Positions 54,679 through 64,000 of a stretch of DNA of 64,000 nucleotides are shown here, in pieces (positions within the stretch are counted from its first letter, which is position 1; every line of letters starts with the position of its first letter). Where the stretch lies: the NCBI GenBank assembly GCA_003315335.1, contig QNRL01000001.1:434001-498000 (forward strand). Direction: 5' to 3'. This DNA comes from Pseudocitrobacter faecalis (lineage in GTDB: Bacteria > Pseudomonadota > Gammaproteobacteria > Enterobacterales > Enterobacteriaceae). Position numbers and translations under genes: made by a program. The notes under the pieces were generated by a model. It searched no databases and was not told where the DNA came from. It saw only the letters and a program-made list of their open reading frames with translations.

Positions 54679-55590
54679 TCAAATTGAGGCACGAACTAAA
54701 GGTAAGAGCTCATCTGTCTTTTTTTCGACCGCTAACTGACCTGCGGCAATTGCAGAAGAGGCTCGGTGAAAATCCAGTGTCGAGATCTGCGGACAAAATG
54801 GTTGAATCAGAATATCCGGAGGATCGCCTGCCATCCGGTTTCGTTTCAGACGGTTTTCCAGCACCTGAATCGAAGTGGACATGATTTCCATCGCCGTTGG
54901 CGTCACGGACGTGCGGCGCGATGCTACACGGCCTAAACGCACGCGTAAGCGCTCACGCCAGGAGAGCGTATCAGGATTATCGCTCTCCTCCGGGTCGGGC
55001 TGTATATTGACCGACATTAAATCTTGTTGCATCAGATGCGCATCATGCTGCAGATCGACGGCTATCACGATATCTGCACCGAGTGCGCGCGTCAGCGAAA
55101 CGGGAATGGGGTTGACTACCGCACCGTCAACCAGCCAGTAGCCATTATGCAACACCGGCGACATCAGGCCAGGAATACTACAGGATGCGCGCACGGCCAT
55201 ATGCAGATCGCCTTTGGTAAACCACAGCTCTCTTCCGGTACTGAGATTCGTCGCAACGGCGGCAAAGCGTTTTTCACAACGCTCAATGGTATCGTTGGGC
55301 ATCACCTGTCGATAGTGACTGAACACGCGCTCACCGCGCAGCAATCCGCCGCGACGCCAGGAGAGATCCATCAGGCGCAGCACATCCCAGTAGCTAAAGG
55401 AGCAGACCCACTTTTCAAGTGCGGGGAGACGATTACTGGCGTACGCCGCGCCCACCAGCGAACCGATGGAACAACCCGCGACGATATCTATCTCTATTCC
55501 CATTTGCTGTAGTGCTTTTATGACACCAATGTGAGACCAGCCACGCGCAGCGCCCGACCCCAAAGCCAAACCAATTTTAATTTTTCGCAT
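54679..55590 (-). CDS. rssA: RssA, patatin-like phospholipase-family protein
   Basis: 303 residues from MRKIKIGLALGSGAARGWSH; an ATG 29 codons upstream is rejected. The patatin fold has the oxyanion motif GSGAARG (11-17), the nucleophile Ser41 in GCSIG, and the dyad aspartate in VDGAVVNPIP near 154. Enzymatic role unknown; linked to rssB by position. Confidence 0.94.
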   Translation of the reverse strand: MRKIKIGLALGSGAARGWSHIGVIKALQQMGIEIDIVAGCSIGSLVGAAYASNRLPALEKWVCSFSYWDVLRLMDLSWRRGGLLRGERVFSHYRQVMPNDTIERCEKRFAAVATNLSTGRELWFTKGDLHMAVRASCSIPGLMSPVLHNGYWLVDGAVVNPIPVSLTRALGADIVIAVDLQHDAHLMQQDLMSVNIQPDPEESDNPDTLSWRERLRVRLGRVASRRTSVTPTAMEIMSTSIQVLENRLKRNRMAGDPPDILIQPFCPQISTLDFHRASSAIAAGQLAVEKKTDELLPLVRASI

Positions 55591-55701
55591 TCGTACCGGT
55601 GGACATCCTCTCGCTTCATCGTGGCAACATTGCCACCGCTCGGTTAACATAGTGCCACCCGGCGTCAATCGCGCCATTCATTATTGTACAGGGAGACGAT
55701 T

Positions 55702-56160
55702 TTGTCTGAACTTTGCCCCTGTGGCAGCGCAGTCGAGTATAGCGCATGTTGCCAACGTTATCTGTCTGGTGCACAGGTTGCACCGACGCCGTCACAGCTT
55801 ATGCGCTCACGTTATAGCGCTTTTGTGATGAAAAACGCAGATTATTTAATCAAAACCTGGCATCCATCCTGCCAGGCGAGTGACTATCGCAAGGACATTG
55901 AAAACGGCTTTGCGACAACGCAATGGCTTGGGCTCACCGTCTTCGCGACAGAAGACGGGGCGCACGACGACGAAGGTTTGGTGAGCTTCGTGGCGCGTTT
56001 TCACGACCATAACAAGAACGGCGCTATCATTGAGCGTTCAAGATTCTTAAAAGAAAACGGTCAGTGGTATTATATTGATGGCACTCGCCCCGTATTTGGC
56101 CGCAATGACCCCTGCCCTTGCGGTTCAGGTAAAAAATTTAAAAAATGCTGCGGGCAGTAA
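55702..56160 (+). CDS. ychJ: YchJ, SEC-C motif protein
   Basis: 152 residues using a TTG start at 55702 (TTG TCT GAA CTT), preceded by GGGAGA; this gives the E. coli length. An ATG further upstream at 55684 is in frame but poorer. Zinc-binding cysteine clusters occur at both ends: [14 protein letters not shown] at the N-terminus and [15 protein letters not shown] at the C-terminus (SEC-C type). UPF0225 family, function unknown. Divergent from rssA. Confidence 0.92.
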   Translation: MSELCPCGSAVEYSACCQRYLSGAQVAPTPSQLMRSRYSAFVMKNADYLIKTWHPSCQASDYRKDIENGFATTQWLGLTVFATEDGAHDDEGLVSFVARFHDHNKNGAIIERSRFLKENGQWYYIDGTRPVFGRNDPCPCGSGKKFKKCCGQ

Positions 56161-56208
56161 TCTGCCCCACTCAGTTTCGCAAACATCATCAACAGGATTT
56201 ACCCGGCA

Positions 56209-57051
56209 ATGCACTCATTACAACGAAAAGTTCTCCGCACAATCTGCCCCGATCAAAAAGGCCTGATCGCACGAATTACCAACATTTGTTACAAGCATGA
56301 ACTGAATATCGTGCAGAACAATGAATTTGTTGATCACCGCACCGGGCGCTTTTTTATGCGCACCGAGCTTGAAGGCATATTTAACGATGCCACGCTGCTG
56401 GCGGATTTAGACAGCGCATTACCGGAAGGTTCTATTCGCGAACTGAACCCGGCGGGTCGTCGCCGTATCGTTATTCTTGTCACCAAAGAGGCGCACTGCC
56501 TGGGTGATTTGCTGATGAAAGCAAATTACGGCGGCCTGGATGTAGAAATTGCCGCGGTGATTGGCAACCATGAAACGCTGCGCACGCTGGTTGAGCGTTT
56601 TGATATTCCGTTCCAGCTGGTAAGCCACGAAGGGCTGACCCGCGATGAACACGATCAGCAAATGGCCGATGCCATTGAATCATACGAACCGGATTATGTC
56701 GTGCTGGCAAAATACATGCGCGTGCTGACGCCAAACTTTGTGTCACGCTTCCCGAATAAAATTATCAATATTCACCACTCGTTCCTGCCAGCCTTTATCG
56801 GTGCGCGTCCTTATCACCAGGCCTACGAGCGCGGCGTGAAGATCATCGGTGCGACTGCGCATTATGTGAATGATAATCTGGACGAAGGCCCAATCATCAT
56901 GCAGGACGTGATTCACGTAGATCACACCTATACTGCAGAAGATATGATGCGCGCCGGTCGCGACGTCGAGAAGAATGTATTAAGCCGCGCGTTATACCAG
57001 GTGCTGGCGCAACGCGTGTTTGTCTACGGCAACCGGACGATTATTCTTTAA
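56209..57051 (+). CDS. purU: PurU, formyltetrahydrofolate deformylase
   Basis: Hydrolyses 10-formyl-THF to formate and THF, feeding PurT and balancing one-carbon pools. It has 280 residues: N-terminal ACT domain (about 8-85) and formyltransferase-like catalytic domain with NIHHSFLPAFIGARPYHQAY and the catalytic Asp in NDNLDEGPI. Terminal position before the tRNA-Tyr operon as in E. coli. Confidence 0.97.
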   Translation: MHSLQRKVLRTICPDQKGLIARITNICYKHELNIVQNNEFVDHRTGRFFMRTELEGIFNDATLLADLDSALPEGSIRELNPAGRRRIVILVTKEAHCLGDLLMKANYGGLDVEIAAVIGNHETLRTLVERFDIPFQLVSHEGLTRDEHDQQMADAIESYEPDYVVLAKYMRVLTPNFVSRFPNKIINIHHSFLPAFIGARPYHQAYERGVKIIGATAHYVNDNLDEGPIIMQDVIHVDHTYTAEDMMRAGRDVEKNVLSRALYQVLAQRVFVYGNRTIIL

Positions 57052-57132
57052 TCACTAACAAAATGAACTGGTTGCCTTTAACGCGTTACGGATGAAAAGT
57101 ACGCAAACGGTTCATTTTATTCAAACGAAAGC

Positions 57133-57169
57133 TTTACAGCGGCGCGTCATTTGATATGATGCGCCCCGC
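57133..57169 (+). promoter_or_regulatory. tyrT promoter with stringent discriminator
   Basis: TTTACA, 16-base spacer, TATGAT, then the GC-rich discriminator GCGCCCCGC, identical to the E. coli tyrT core promoter. Predicts strong, ppGpp-sensitive transcription; Fis sites are expected upstream. Confidence 0.93.
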
Positions 57170-57210
57170 TTCCCCACAAGGAAGCAGGCCAGTAACAAGC
57201 AATACCCCGT

Positions 57211-57295
<85 letters not shown>

Positions 57296-57330
57296 TTTCA
57301 AAGCATCATCTCAACATTAGAATTACCCCT

Positions 57331-57415
<85 letters not shown>

Positions 57416-57482
57416 TCACTTCCTGATAAAAGCCTAATTTAAACCTATCGATATCGTTTCATATCCTGCCCATGCGGGAAGG

Positions 57483-57575
57483 ATGAGAAGCTTCGACCAA
57501 GGTTCGATTCGAGCGCAGCGAGAAAGCGTTGCCACAGGCAACGACCCGAAGGGCGAAGCGCGTAGCGTTGAGTAA
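57483..57575 (+). CDS. Tpr-like small ORF in repeat 1
   Basis: 30 codons starting [20 protein letters not shown], beginning like the E. coli tpr protamine-like product encoded in the same repeats, but less arginine-rich. GGGAAGG lies directly before the ATG, rather close. Translation is uncertain. Confidence 0.35.
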   Translation: MRSFDQGSIRAQRESVATGNDPKGEARSVE

Positions 57576-57659
57576 TCCTTCCCCCACCACCATCACTTCC
57601 TGATAAAAGCCGAATTCAAACTTATCGATATCGTTTCATATCCTGCCCATGCGGGAAGG

Positions 57660-57752
57660 ATGAGAAGCTTCGACCGAGGTTCGATTCGAGCGTCGCGAGA
57701 AAGCGTTGCCGCAGGCAACGACCCGAAGGGCGAAGCGCGTAGCGCTGAGTAA
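57660..57752 (+). CDS. Tpr-like small ORF in repeat 2
   Basis: Second copy of the same frame, 30 codons, with four amino-acid changes (Q6R, Q12S, T18A, V29A). The frame is kept open in both repeats, which could reflect selection or recent duplication. Confidence 0.33.
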   Translation: MRSFDRGSIRASRESVAAGNDPKGEARSAE

Positions 57753-57841
57753 TCCTTCCCCCACCACCATCACTTCCTGAAGCAACACATTCAATAAAAA
57801 TTCAGATTGTTCGCTTTAGCCTCATTCTCTAATCTCAACAA

Positions 57842-57948
57842 CCCTCACCCCGGCCCTCTCCCTGAGAGAGAGGGAGAAGACCAGGGAAGAACTTAACCAC
57901 GACTGCGAGCGGTTCCCTCTCCCTCAGGGTGAGGGCTAGGGTGAGGGG
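57842..57948. repeat. Inverted CCCTCACCC repeat pair (mosaic element)
   Basis: A module at 57842-57875 (CCCTCACCCCGGCCCTCTCC then TGAGAGAGAGGG) faces an inverted near-copy at 57913-57948 (TTCCCTCTCCCTCAGGGTGA then GGGCTAGGGTGAGGGG). Each module has its own hairpin and the two can pair with each other, so the layout resembles a BIME but the sequence is not a standard REP. Confidence 0.8.
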
Positions 57949-57969
57949 AAAACGCCGCACGAACCCCAT

Positions 57970-57994
57970 AAAAAAACCCCGCCGAAGCAGGGTT
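57970..57994 (-). terminator. narGHJI terminator
   Basis: AACCCTGC-TTCG-GCGGGGTT followed by TTTTT on the minus strand, 22 bases after the narI stop. Confidence 0.9.
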
Positions 57995-58015
57995 TGTCGT
58001 CAACGCTAAACGCGC

Positions 58016-58693
58016 TTAGTGGCGTGCACGCACAATCTGATACTTACGTGTCAGATATTCCACCGGCACGCTCCAGATGTGCACCAGACGTGAGAACGGG
58101 AACAGCAGGAACAGCGTCATGCCAAGCACCAGGTGAACGCGGTAGATTAGCGCCACGCCGTCCAGATGCGCGGATGCACCACCGTGGAAGGTCACCACGG
58201 ATTGCGCCCACCCTACCAGTTTCATCATCTCGCTACCGTCCATATGCTGCGCGGAGAACGGAATGGTCAGCAGACCCAGCGCACACTGTACCACCAGCAG
58301 CGTCAGGATCAGAATATCCGCGCCGGTAGATGTCGCACGTACGCGCGGGCTGAACAGACGGCGTTTCAGCAACAGCACACCGCCAATCAGACACAGCACG
58401 CCGCTTGCGCCACCGGCAAACATCGCCATCTTCTGTTTCACTTCAATCGGCAGCCACGCTTCATACATCCAGTGCGGCGTCAGCATTCCCAGGAAGTGAC
58501 CGGCGAAAATCCCCAGAATCCCCAGGTGGAACAGGTTCGACGCCACGTTCATCCCTTTGCGATCCAGCATCTGGCTGGAGGCCGCGCGCCACGTGTACTG
58601 ACCATAGTCATAACGCAGCCAGCTACCAATCAGAAACACTGAGCCCGCAATGTACGGGTAGATATCGAAGAGAAACATATTCAGGAAGTGCAT
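58016..58693 (-). CDS. narI: NarI, nitrate reductase A gamma subunit (cytochrome b)
   Basis: 225-residue diheme cytochrome b, five transmembrane helices, which oxidises quinol and anchors NarGH to the inner membrane. Heme-ligand histidines lie in [15 protein letters not shown] and in the later YRVHLVLG and VTFHGGAS segments. Shares one base with the narJ stop (TAATG). Confidence 0.97.
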   Translation of the reverse strand: MHFLNMFLFDIYPYIAGSVFLIGSWLRYDYGQYTWRAASSQMLDRKGMNVASNLFHLGILGIFAGHFLGMLTPHWMYEAWLPIEVKQKMAMFAGGASGVLCLIGGVLLLKRRLFSPRVRATSTGADILILTLLVVQCALGLLTIPFSAQHMDGSEMMKLVGWAQSVVTFHGGASAHLDGVALIYRVHLVLGMTLFLLFPFSRLVHIWSVPVEYLTRKYQIVRARH

Positions 58694-59403
58694 TATCGCT
58701 CTCCTCCGTTAGAGATATTCAGATATTGCGGCGCAACAGCCCCCGCAAAGCGACGTTGGTGAGCGGCAATTTCAGACTCACCGCAGCCCTGGTCTGCGAA
58801 GAATTTCACCTGCTCTTCCTCCCAGACGGCGTCCAGCGCCTGTGGCGTATCATCACGCGCTTCGTCAGCGATTTTTTCTGCCACTTTGTCGCTGTCTACC
58901 TGGCTGTTGGCCATTTTCAGCAACGCATCAAACAGCACCGCATAATGACTTTCACGCTGCGTCAAACGCGCGCTTAACAGGGCCAGAATCGGCGCAATAT
59001 CCTGCAATCCACCAATGGCTTCGTTTTCCGGTAATTGAGCAAGATATTCCAGATACAGCGGCAGATGATCCGGCAGCTCGCGGCTATCCAGTTGCAAACC
59101 GTGCTGCTCATACTGGTTCATCAGGTCAACCATCGCCTGACCACGGTCGCGGGATTCACCGTGAACGTGTTCGAACAGCAGCAGCGACGTGGCGCGGCCA
59201 CGGTCAAACAGCTCGCTGTAATTCGCCTGAACATCGAGAAGATCCTGCGCGGTCAAATCGCGAAGGAAAACGCCCAGCTTCTGGGCATCCTCTTTGTCGA
59301 GTTTTTCTGAAGACGCGAGAGCCTCGAAAACCTCGTCCTGATGCTGCCACAGGGCAGCATCCGGGTATTCGAGCAGACGCGAAATGACGAGTAACTCAAT
59401 CAT
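58693..59403 (-). CDS. narJ: NarJ, nitrate reductase assembly chaperone
   Basis: 236-residue all-helical system-specific chaperone (TorD/NarJ family) that binds apo-NarG for molybdenum cofactor and Fe-S insertion. The block [20 protein letters not shown] is typical. It overlaps narH by 4 bases (ATGA) and narI by one. Confidence 0.97.
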   Translation of the reverse strand: MIELLVISRLLEYPDAALWQHQDEVFEALASSEKLDKEDAQKLGVFLRDLTAQDLLDVQANYSELFDRGRATSLLLFEHVHGESRDRGQAMVDLMNQYEQHGLQLDSRELPDHLPLYLEYLAQLPENEAIGGLQDIAPILALLSARLTQRESHYAVLFDALLKMANSQVDSDKVAEKIADEARDDTPQALDAVWEEEQVKFFADQGCGESEIAAHQRRFAGAVAPQYLNISNGGER

Positions 59404-60938
59404 GCGTGCGGCTCCGTTTTGCTGCTCACATCGATAGCATCAATGCGGCGGCTGTTGAACAGGTTGAATTTGCTGTCTGAACCGTGGCAGCCATCGCCAA
59501 AGCTGAATCCGCATCCACTTTTTTCCGGGAAGGCTTCACGCGCCTGCTCACGGTGGCTGCTCGGTACCACGAAACGATCTTCGTAGTTGGCGATAGCCAG
59601 GTAGCGATACATCTCTTGCGCCTGAGCTTCGGTCAGGCCGACTTCTTCCAGCGCGCGAGTATCCACCACACCGTCAACGTTTTCCGCACGTTTGAAGTGA
59701 CGCATCGCCAGCATACGTTTCAGTGCCAGCAGTACCGGCTGGGTGTCACCAGCGGTCAGCAGATTCGCCAGATACTGAACCGGAATACGCAGGCTTTCGA
59801 CGTCAGGCAGAATGCCGTTGCTGCCCAGTTCGCCCGCATCTGCCGCCGACTGAATCGGTGACAGCGGCGGCACGTACCATACCATTGGCAGCGTACGGTA
59901 TTCCGGGTGCAGCGGCAGCGCCAGCTTCCAGTCAACGGCCATTTTGTATACCGGAGACTGCTGGGCCGCTTCGATTACGCCCTGCGGAATGCCATCTTTC
60001 AGTGCCTGCTCAATCACTTTCGGATCGTTCGGATCGAGGAACACGTCCAGTTGACGCTGATAGAGATCTTTCTCGTTCTCGGTGCTGGCAGCATGCTCAA
60101 TCGCGTCCGCATCGTAGAGCAGCACGCCCAGATAACGGATACGGCCCACGCAGGTTTCGGAGCACACGGTCGGCTGACCGGCTTCGATACGCGGATAACA
60201 GAAAATGCACTTCTCAGACTTGCCGCTCTTCCAGTTGAAGTAGATTTTTTTGTACGGGCAGCCGGTGATACACATACGCCAGCCGCGGCACTTATCCTGG
60301 TCGATCAGCACGATGCCGTCTTCTTCACGCTTGTAGATAGCCCCGCTCGGGCAGGTCGCCGCACAGGCCGGGTTCAGGCAGTGCTCGCACAGACGTGGCA
60401 GGTACATCATGAAGGTGTTCTCGAACTGGCCGTACATCGCCTTCTGCATGTTCTCGAAGTTTTTGTCTTTCGACAGCTTCTCAAACTCGCCGCCCAGGTC
60501 ATCTTCCCAGTTCGGGCCTTTCTCGATTTTCGCCATACGCTGACCGGTGATCAGCGAGCGCGGGCGAGCAATCGGCTGCACTTTGCTGCCTTCCGGTGCG
60601 GTGTGCAGGTTCTGGTAATCAAAATCAAACGGCTCGTAGTAATCATCGAGGCCCGGCAGATGCGGGTTAGCGAAGATTTTACCCAGCAGCAGCGCACGGT
60701 TACCCATGCGCGGCTGGATTTTGCCGTTGATTTTGCGGATCCAACCGCCTTTGTATTTTTCCTGGTTTTCCCAGTCGGTCGGGAAGCCCTGACCTGGCTT
60801 GGTTTCCACGTTGTTGAACCACGCGTACTCCACGCCTTCACGGCTGGTCCAGACGTTTTTACAGGTGACTGAACAGGTGTGGCAACCGATGCACTTATCC
60901 AGATTCAGCACCATGCCGACTTGTGAACGAATTTTCAT
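59400..60938 (-). CDS. narH: NarH, nitrate reductase A beta subunit
   Basis: 512-residue electron-transfer subunit with four Fe-S centres: CIGCHTCSVTCKNVW, CEHCLNPACAATCPSGA, CRGWRMCITGCPYKK (tryptophan in place of a cysteine gives the 3Fe-4S centre), and CIFCYPRIEAG with CSETC. The 4-base overlap with narG shows coupling. Full length. Confidence 0.98.
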   Translation of the reverse strand: MKIRSQVGMVLNLDKCIGCHTCSVTCKNVWTSREGVEYAWFNNVETKPGQGFPTDWENQEKYKGGWIRKINGKIQPRMGNRALLLGKIFANPHLPGLDDYYEPFDFDYQNLHTAPEGSKVQPIARPRSLITGQRMAKIEKGPNWEDDLGGEFEKLSKDKNFENMQKAMYGQFENTFMMYLPRLCEHCLNPACAATCPSGAIYKREEDGIVLIDQDKCRGWRMCITGCPYKKIYFNWKSGKSEKCIFCYPRIEAGQPTVCSETCVGRIRYLGVLLYDADAIEHAASTENEKDLYQRQLDVFLDPNDPKVIEQALKDGIPQGVIEAAQQSPVYKMAVDWKLALPLHPEYRTLPMVWYVPPLSPIQSAADAGELGSNGILPDVESLRIPVQYLANLLTAGDTQPVLLALKRMLAMRHFKRAENVDGVVDTRALEEVGLTEAQAQEMYRYLAIANYEDRFVVPSSHREQAREAFPEKSGCGFSFGDGCHGSDSKFNLFNSRRIDAIDVSSKTEPHA

Positions 60939-63900
60939 TTTACGCTCTCCTGTACCTGGTCATTGCCTTCGCCATCCAACCAGTCAATGTTCTTCATCTT
61001 ACGTACCACAACAAACTCATCGCGGTTCGAACCGACGGTGCCGTAGTAGTTAAAGCCATAGGCCAACTGCGCATAGCCGCCGATCATGTGCGTCGGTTTC
61101 GGCGTGATACGCGTCACCGAGTTATGAATCCCGCCACGCTGGCTGGTGATTTCTGAGCCCGGCAGGTTCACGATACGTTCCTGCGCGTGGTACATCATGG
61201 TCATCCCTTCCGGTACACGCTGGCTGACCACCGCACGGGCAGTTAACGCACCGTTGCTGTTGAAGACTTCAATCCAGTCGTTATCCGAAATACCCAGCGA
61301 TTTGGCGTCCACTTCACTCATCCACACGACCGGGCCGCCGCGACCTAAGGTCAGCATCAGCAGGTTGTCACTGTAGGTGGAGTGGATCCCCCACTTCTGG
61401 TGCGGCGTCAGGAAGTTCAGGGCTTTTTCCGGGTTACCGTTAGATTTCTGACCCATCACTTCTTTCACCGACCGGGTGTCGATCGGCGGACGGTAAACCA
61501 GCAGGCTTTCCCCGAAATCACGCATCCACTGGTGATCCTGATACAACTGCTGACGACCAGAGAGCGTACGCCATGGGATCAGCTCGTGAACGTTGGTATA
61601 ACCGGCGTTATAAGAAACGTGCTCATCTTCAAGGCCAGACCAGGTCGGGCTGGAGATGATTTTGCGCGGCTGCGCCTGAATGTCGCGGAAGCGAATCTTC
61701 TCGTCTTCTTTGTTCAGCGCCAGATGTTTATGGTCACGACCGGTAAACTCACCGAGTGCGGCCCACGCCTTCACAGCAACCTGCCCGTTAGTTTCCGGTG
61801 CCAGCGTCAGGATCATCTCTGCCGCATCAATCGCCGTATTCAGCATCGGCTGGCCTTTCGCCGGGCCGTCCGCTTTGGTGTAGTTGAGCTTACGCAGCAG
61901 ATCCATCTCGCTCTGGGTGTTCCAGGCAATGCCTTTACCGCCGTTACCGATTTTCTCCATCAGCGGGCCGATAGAGGTGAAGCGCTCGTACGTTGCCGGG
62001 TAGTCACGCTCAACGGTCAGAATGTGCGGCGCGGTTTTGCCTGGGATCAGGTCACACTCGCCTTTTTTCCAGTCTTTCACATCCAGCGGCTGCGCCAGTT
62101 CGGCGGCGGAGTCGTGCTGAATTGGCAGCGTCACCACATCGGTTTCCTTGCCTAAATGACCAACGCACACTTCGGAGAATTTCTTCGCGATACCTTTGTA
62201 GATTTCCCAGTCGCTTTTCGATTCCCAGGCCGGGTCAACCGCGGCAGACAGCGGATGAATAAACGGATGCATATCCGAGGTATTCATGTCGTCTTTTTCA
62301 TACCAGGTCGCCGTTGGCAGCACGATGTCAGAGTAGAGACAGGTGCTCGACAGACGGAAGTCCAGCGTAACCACCAGATCCAGTTTGCCGTCGAGGCCGT
62401 TGTCCTGCCATTCCACTTCTTCCGGTTTCACGCCGCCCTGTTTGCCGAGATCTTTCCCCTGAATACCGTGCTCGGTACCCAGCAGATATTTCAGCATGAA
62501 CTCATGGCCTTTACCGGACGAGCCCAGCAGGTTTGAACGCCAGATGAACAGGTTACGCGGGTGGTTTTTACCGTTTTCCGGCTGTTCAGCCGCAAAGCGA
62601 ATAGAGCCCTCTTTCAGGGACTTCACGGTGTAATCTACCGGATTCATACCCGCTTTTTCCGCTTCTTCGGCAATGCGCAGTGGGTTTGTACCTAACTGCG
62701 GCGCAGACGGCAGCCAGCCCATACGTTCGGCGCGCACGTTGAAGTCAATCATGTGGCCGGTGTAGCGGGATTTGTCTGCCAGCGGCGACAGCAGCTCTTC
62801 CGCCGTGACGGTTTCGTAACGCCACTGGCTGGAGTGGTTATAGAAGTACGAGGTGCTGTTCATGTGACGCGCCGGACGTTGCCAGTCAAGGGCAAACGCC
62901 AGCGGCTGCCAGCCGGTTTGCGGGCGCAGTTTTTCCTGGCCCACATAGTGTGCCCAGCCGCCGCCGCTCTGGCCAACGCAACCGCAGAAGATCAGCATGT
63001 TGATCAGGCCACGGTAGTTCATGTCCAGGTGATACCAGTGGTTCAGACCGGCACCGACGATGATCATCGAACGGCCATGCGTCTTATCGGCGTTATCCGC
63101 AAACTCACGTGCGACACGGATGATGTGTGCGCGGGAAACGCCCGTCACTTTCTCCGCCCAGGCCGGGGTGTAGGCCTTCATGTCGTCGTAGCTGGTGGCG
63201 CAGTTTTCGTCATTCAGACCACGTTCCAGGCCATAGTTCGCCAGCGTAAGGTCATAAACGGTGGTCACCAATGCGGTGCTACCATCGGCCAGTTGAACGC
63301 GTTTTACCGGCAGTTTGTGCAGCAGGATATTTTCCAGCTCCACGCTCTGGAAGTGCTCGGTGCCGTCGCCGCCAAAGTACGGGAAACCGACCTGTGCAAT
63401 GTCATCGTGGCTGCCCAGCAGGCTCAGACGCAGTTGAACGTCTTCACCGGTTTTACCGTCACGCTGTTCGAGGTTCCATTTGCCTTTATCGCCCCAGCGG
63501 AAACCGATAGAGCCGTTCGGCGCGGTCATGTCACCCTGTTCGTCATAGGCGACAGTTTTCCATTCCGGGTTATTTTCCTGACCCAGCGCATCGACCAGAT
63601 CGGCAGCACGCAGCATACGGCCCGCCGCGTAGTAACCGTCACGCTCTTCCAGCATCACCAGCATGGGCATGTCGGTGTAGCGACGAACGTAGTCAGTAAA
63701 GTACTGGCTCGGTTTATCGAGGTGGAATTCACGCAGCATCACGTGCCCCATCGCCAGCGCCATCGCGGCGTCGGTACCCTGCTTCGGCGCCAGCCACAGA
63801 TCGCACAGTTTGGCGATTTCAGCGTAGTCCGGGGTAATGGCAACAGTTTTGGTCCCTTTGTAACGTACTTCAGTGAAGAAGTGTGCATCCGGGGTACGCG

Positions 63901-64000
63901 TCTGCGGCACGTTAGAGCCCCAGGCGATGATGTAGTTAGAGTTATACCAGTCGGCAGATTCCGGGACGTCCGTCTGCTCGCCCCAGGTCTGCGGCGACGC
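60935..64000 (-). CDS. narG: NarG, nitrate reductase A alpha subunit, C-terminal part
   Basis: Catalytic Mo-bisMGD subunit reducing nitrate to nitrite on the cytoplasmic face. About 1021 residues are present, from near residue 227 (PQTWGEQTDVPESADWYNSN) to the C-terminus; the FS0 cluster ligands and the Mo-coordinating aspartate lie outside the window. Frame is open to the edge. The promoter, with Fnr and NarL control, is beyond the window. Confidence 0.97.
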   Translation of the reverse strand, partial: ASPQTWGEQTDVPESADWYNSNYIIAWGSNVPQTRTPDAHFFTEVRYKGTKTVAITPDYAEIAKLCDLWLAPKQGTDAAMALAMGHVMLREFHLDKPSQYFTDYVRRYTDMPMLVMLEERDGYYAAGRMLRAADLVDALGQENNPEWKTVAYDEQGDMTAPNGSIGFRWGDKGKWNLEQRDGKTGEDVQLRLSLLGSHDDIAQVGFPYFGGDGTEHFQSVELENILLHKLPVKRVQLADGSTALVTTVYDLTLANYGLERGLNDENCATSYDDMKAYTPAWAEKVTGVSRAHIIRVAREFADNADKTHGRSMIIVGAGLNHWYHLDMNYRGLINMLIFCGCVGQSGGGWAHYVGQEKLRPQTGWQPLAFALDWQRPARHMNSTSYFYNHSSQWRYETVTAEELLSPLADKSRYTGHMIDFNVRAERMGWLPSAPQLGTNPLRIAEEAEKAGMNPVDYTVKSLKEGSIRFAAEQPENGKNHPRNLFIWRSNLLGSSGKGHEFMLKYLLGTEHGIQGKDLGKQGGVKPEEVEWQDNGLDGKLDLVVTLDFRLSSTCLYSDIVLPTATWYEKDDMNTSDMHPFIHPLSAAVDPAWESKSDWEIYKGIAKKFSEVCVGHLGKETDVVTLPIQHDSAAELAQPLDVKDWKKGECDLIPGKTAPHILTVERDYPATYERFTSIGPLMEKIGNGGKGIAWNTQSEMDLLRKLNYTKADGPAKGQPMLNTAIDAAEMILTLAPETNGQVAVKAWAALGEFTGRDHKHLALNKEDEKIRFRDIQAQPRKIISSPTWSGLEDEHVSYNAGYTNVHELIPWRTLSGRQQLYQDHQWMRDFGESLLVYRPPIDTRSVKEVMGQKSNGNPEKALNFLTPHQKWGIHSTYSDNLLMLTLGRGGPVVWMSEVDAKSLGISDNDWIEVFNSNGALTARAVVSQRVPEGMTMMYHAQERIVNLPGSEITSQRGGIHNSVTRITPKPTHMIGGYAQLAYGFNYYGTVGSNRDEFVVVRKMKNIDWLDGEGNDQVQESVK

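Larger units (their letters stand above)
57416..57769 (+). repeat. Two tandem 177-bp post-tRNA repeats (rtT type)
   Basis: Units 57416-57592 and 57593-57769 differ at few positions. Each ends with a copy of the last 19 nt of tRNA-Tyr (AATCCTTCCCCCACCACCA), exactly as in the E. coli tyrT tandem repeats that yield rtT RNA. Each contains a CGTTGCC-N3-GGCAACG hairpin. Confidence 0.92.

Overview
The window is chromosomal DNA from a member of the Enterobacteriaceae. Nearly every gene is recognisable as a close relative of an Escherichia/Salmonella core gene, with matching operon structure, overlaps and regulatory sites (infC with an ATT start, the pheM leader peptide, rprA, a tyrT stringent promoter). 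A few accessory genes (a CHAP-domain/DUF3828 pair, a GH3 glycosidase beside ppsA, a zinc-ribbon ion channel beside oppF) suggest the Citrobacter/Enterobacter/Leclercia/Lelliottia/Kluyvera group rather than E. coli; the genus is not settled. No prophage, insertion sequence or CRISPR array is visible.

Layout. 1-4457: sufABCDS iron-sulfur assembly operon (minus strand, sufS cut by the window edge) behind a Fur operator. 4933-5782: an AT-richer two-gene island that looks like a peptidoglycan-cleaving toxin/effector with a periplasmic immunity protein. 5829-10927: menI-ydiJ, ydiK and the RprA small RNA. 10929-18572: GH3 glycosidase, ppsA with its regulatory kinase ppsR, aroH, hemP. 18665-24054: selO, ydiV, nlpC and btuC-btuE-btuD. 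24155-31322: the translation cluster thrS-infC-rpmI-rplT-pheM-pheS-pheT-ihfA. 31872-35729: a small secreted protein, ydiY, pfkB, ydiZ, yniA. 35768-47058: tonB, yciI, yciY, clsA, yciU, an ion channel, oppABCDF, ychE. 47546-57051: adhE, tdk, hns, galU, rssB, rssA, ychJ, purU. 57211-57769: two tRNA-Tyr genes and tandem 177-bp repeats. 58016-64000: narGHJI (narG partial).

The order follows E. coli from suf to yniA, then jumps at yniA|tonB to a second E. coli block read in the opposite direction (tonB back to narG). In E. coli these blocks lie on opposite sides of the replication terminus, so the junction looks like one end of a terminus-spanning inversion.

Themes: iron (suf, hemP and tonB each have a Fur-like operator, and btuCDE is TonB-dependent at the outer membrane); gluconeogenic and glycolytic control (ppsA/ppsR, pfkB); anaerobic metabolism (adhE, narGHJI); global regulators (hns, ihfA, rssB, rprA). 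The least explained items are the CHAP/DUF3828 pair, a putative leader ORF plus intrinsic terminator in front of ydiY, the ion channel with a cysteine-rich tail, and repeat structures after tRNA-Tyr.
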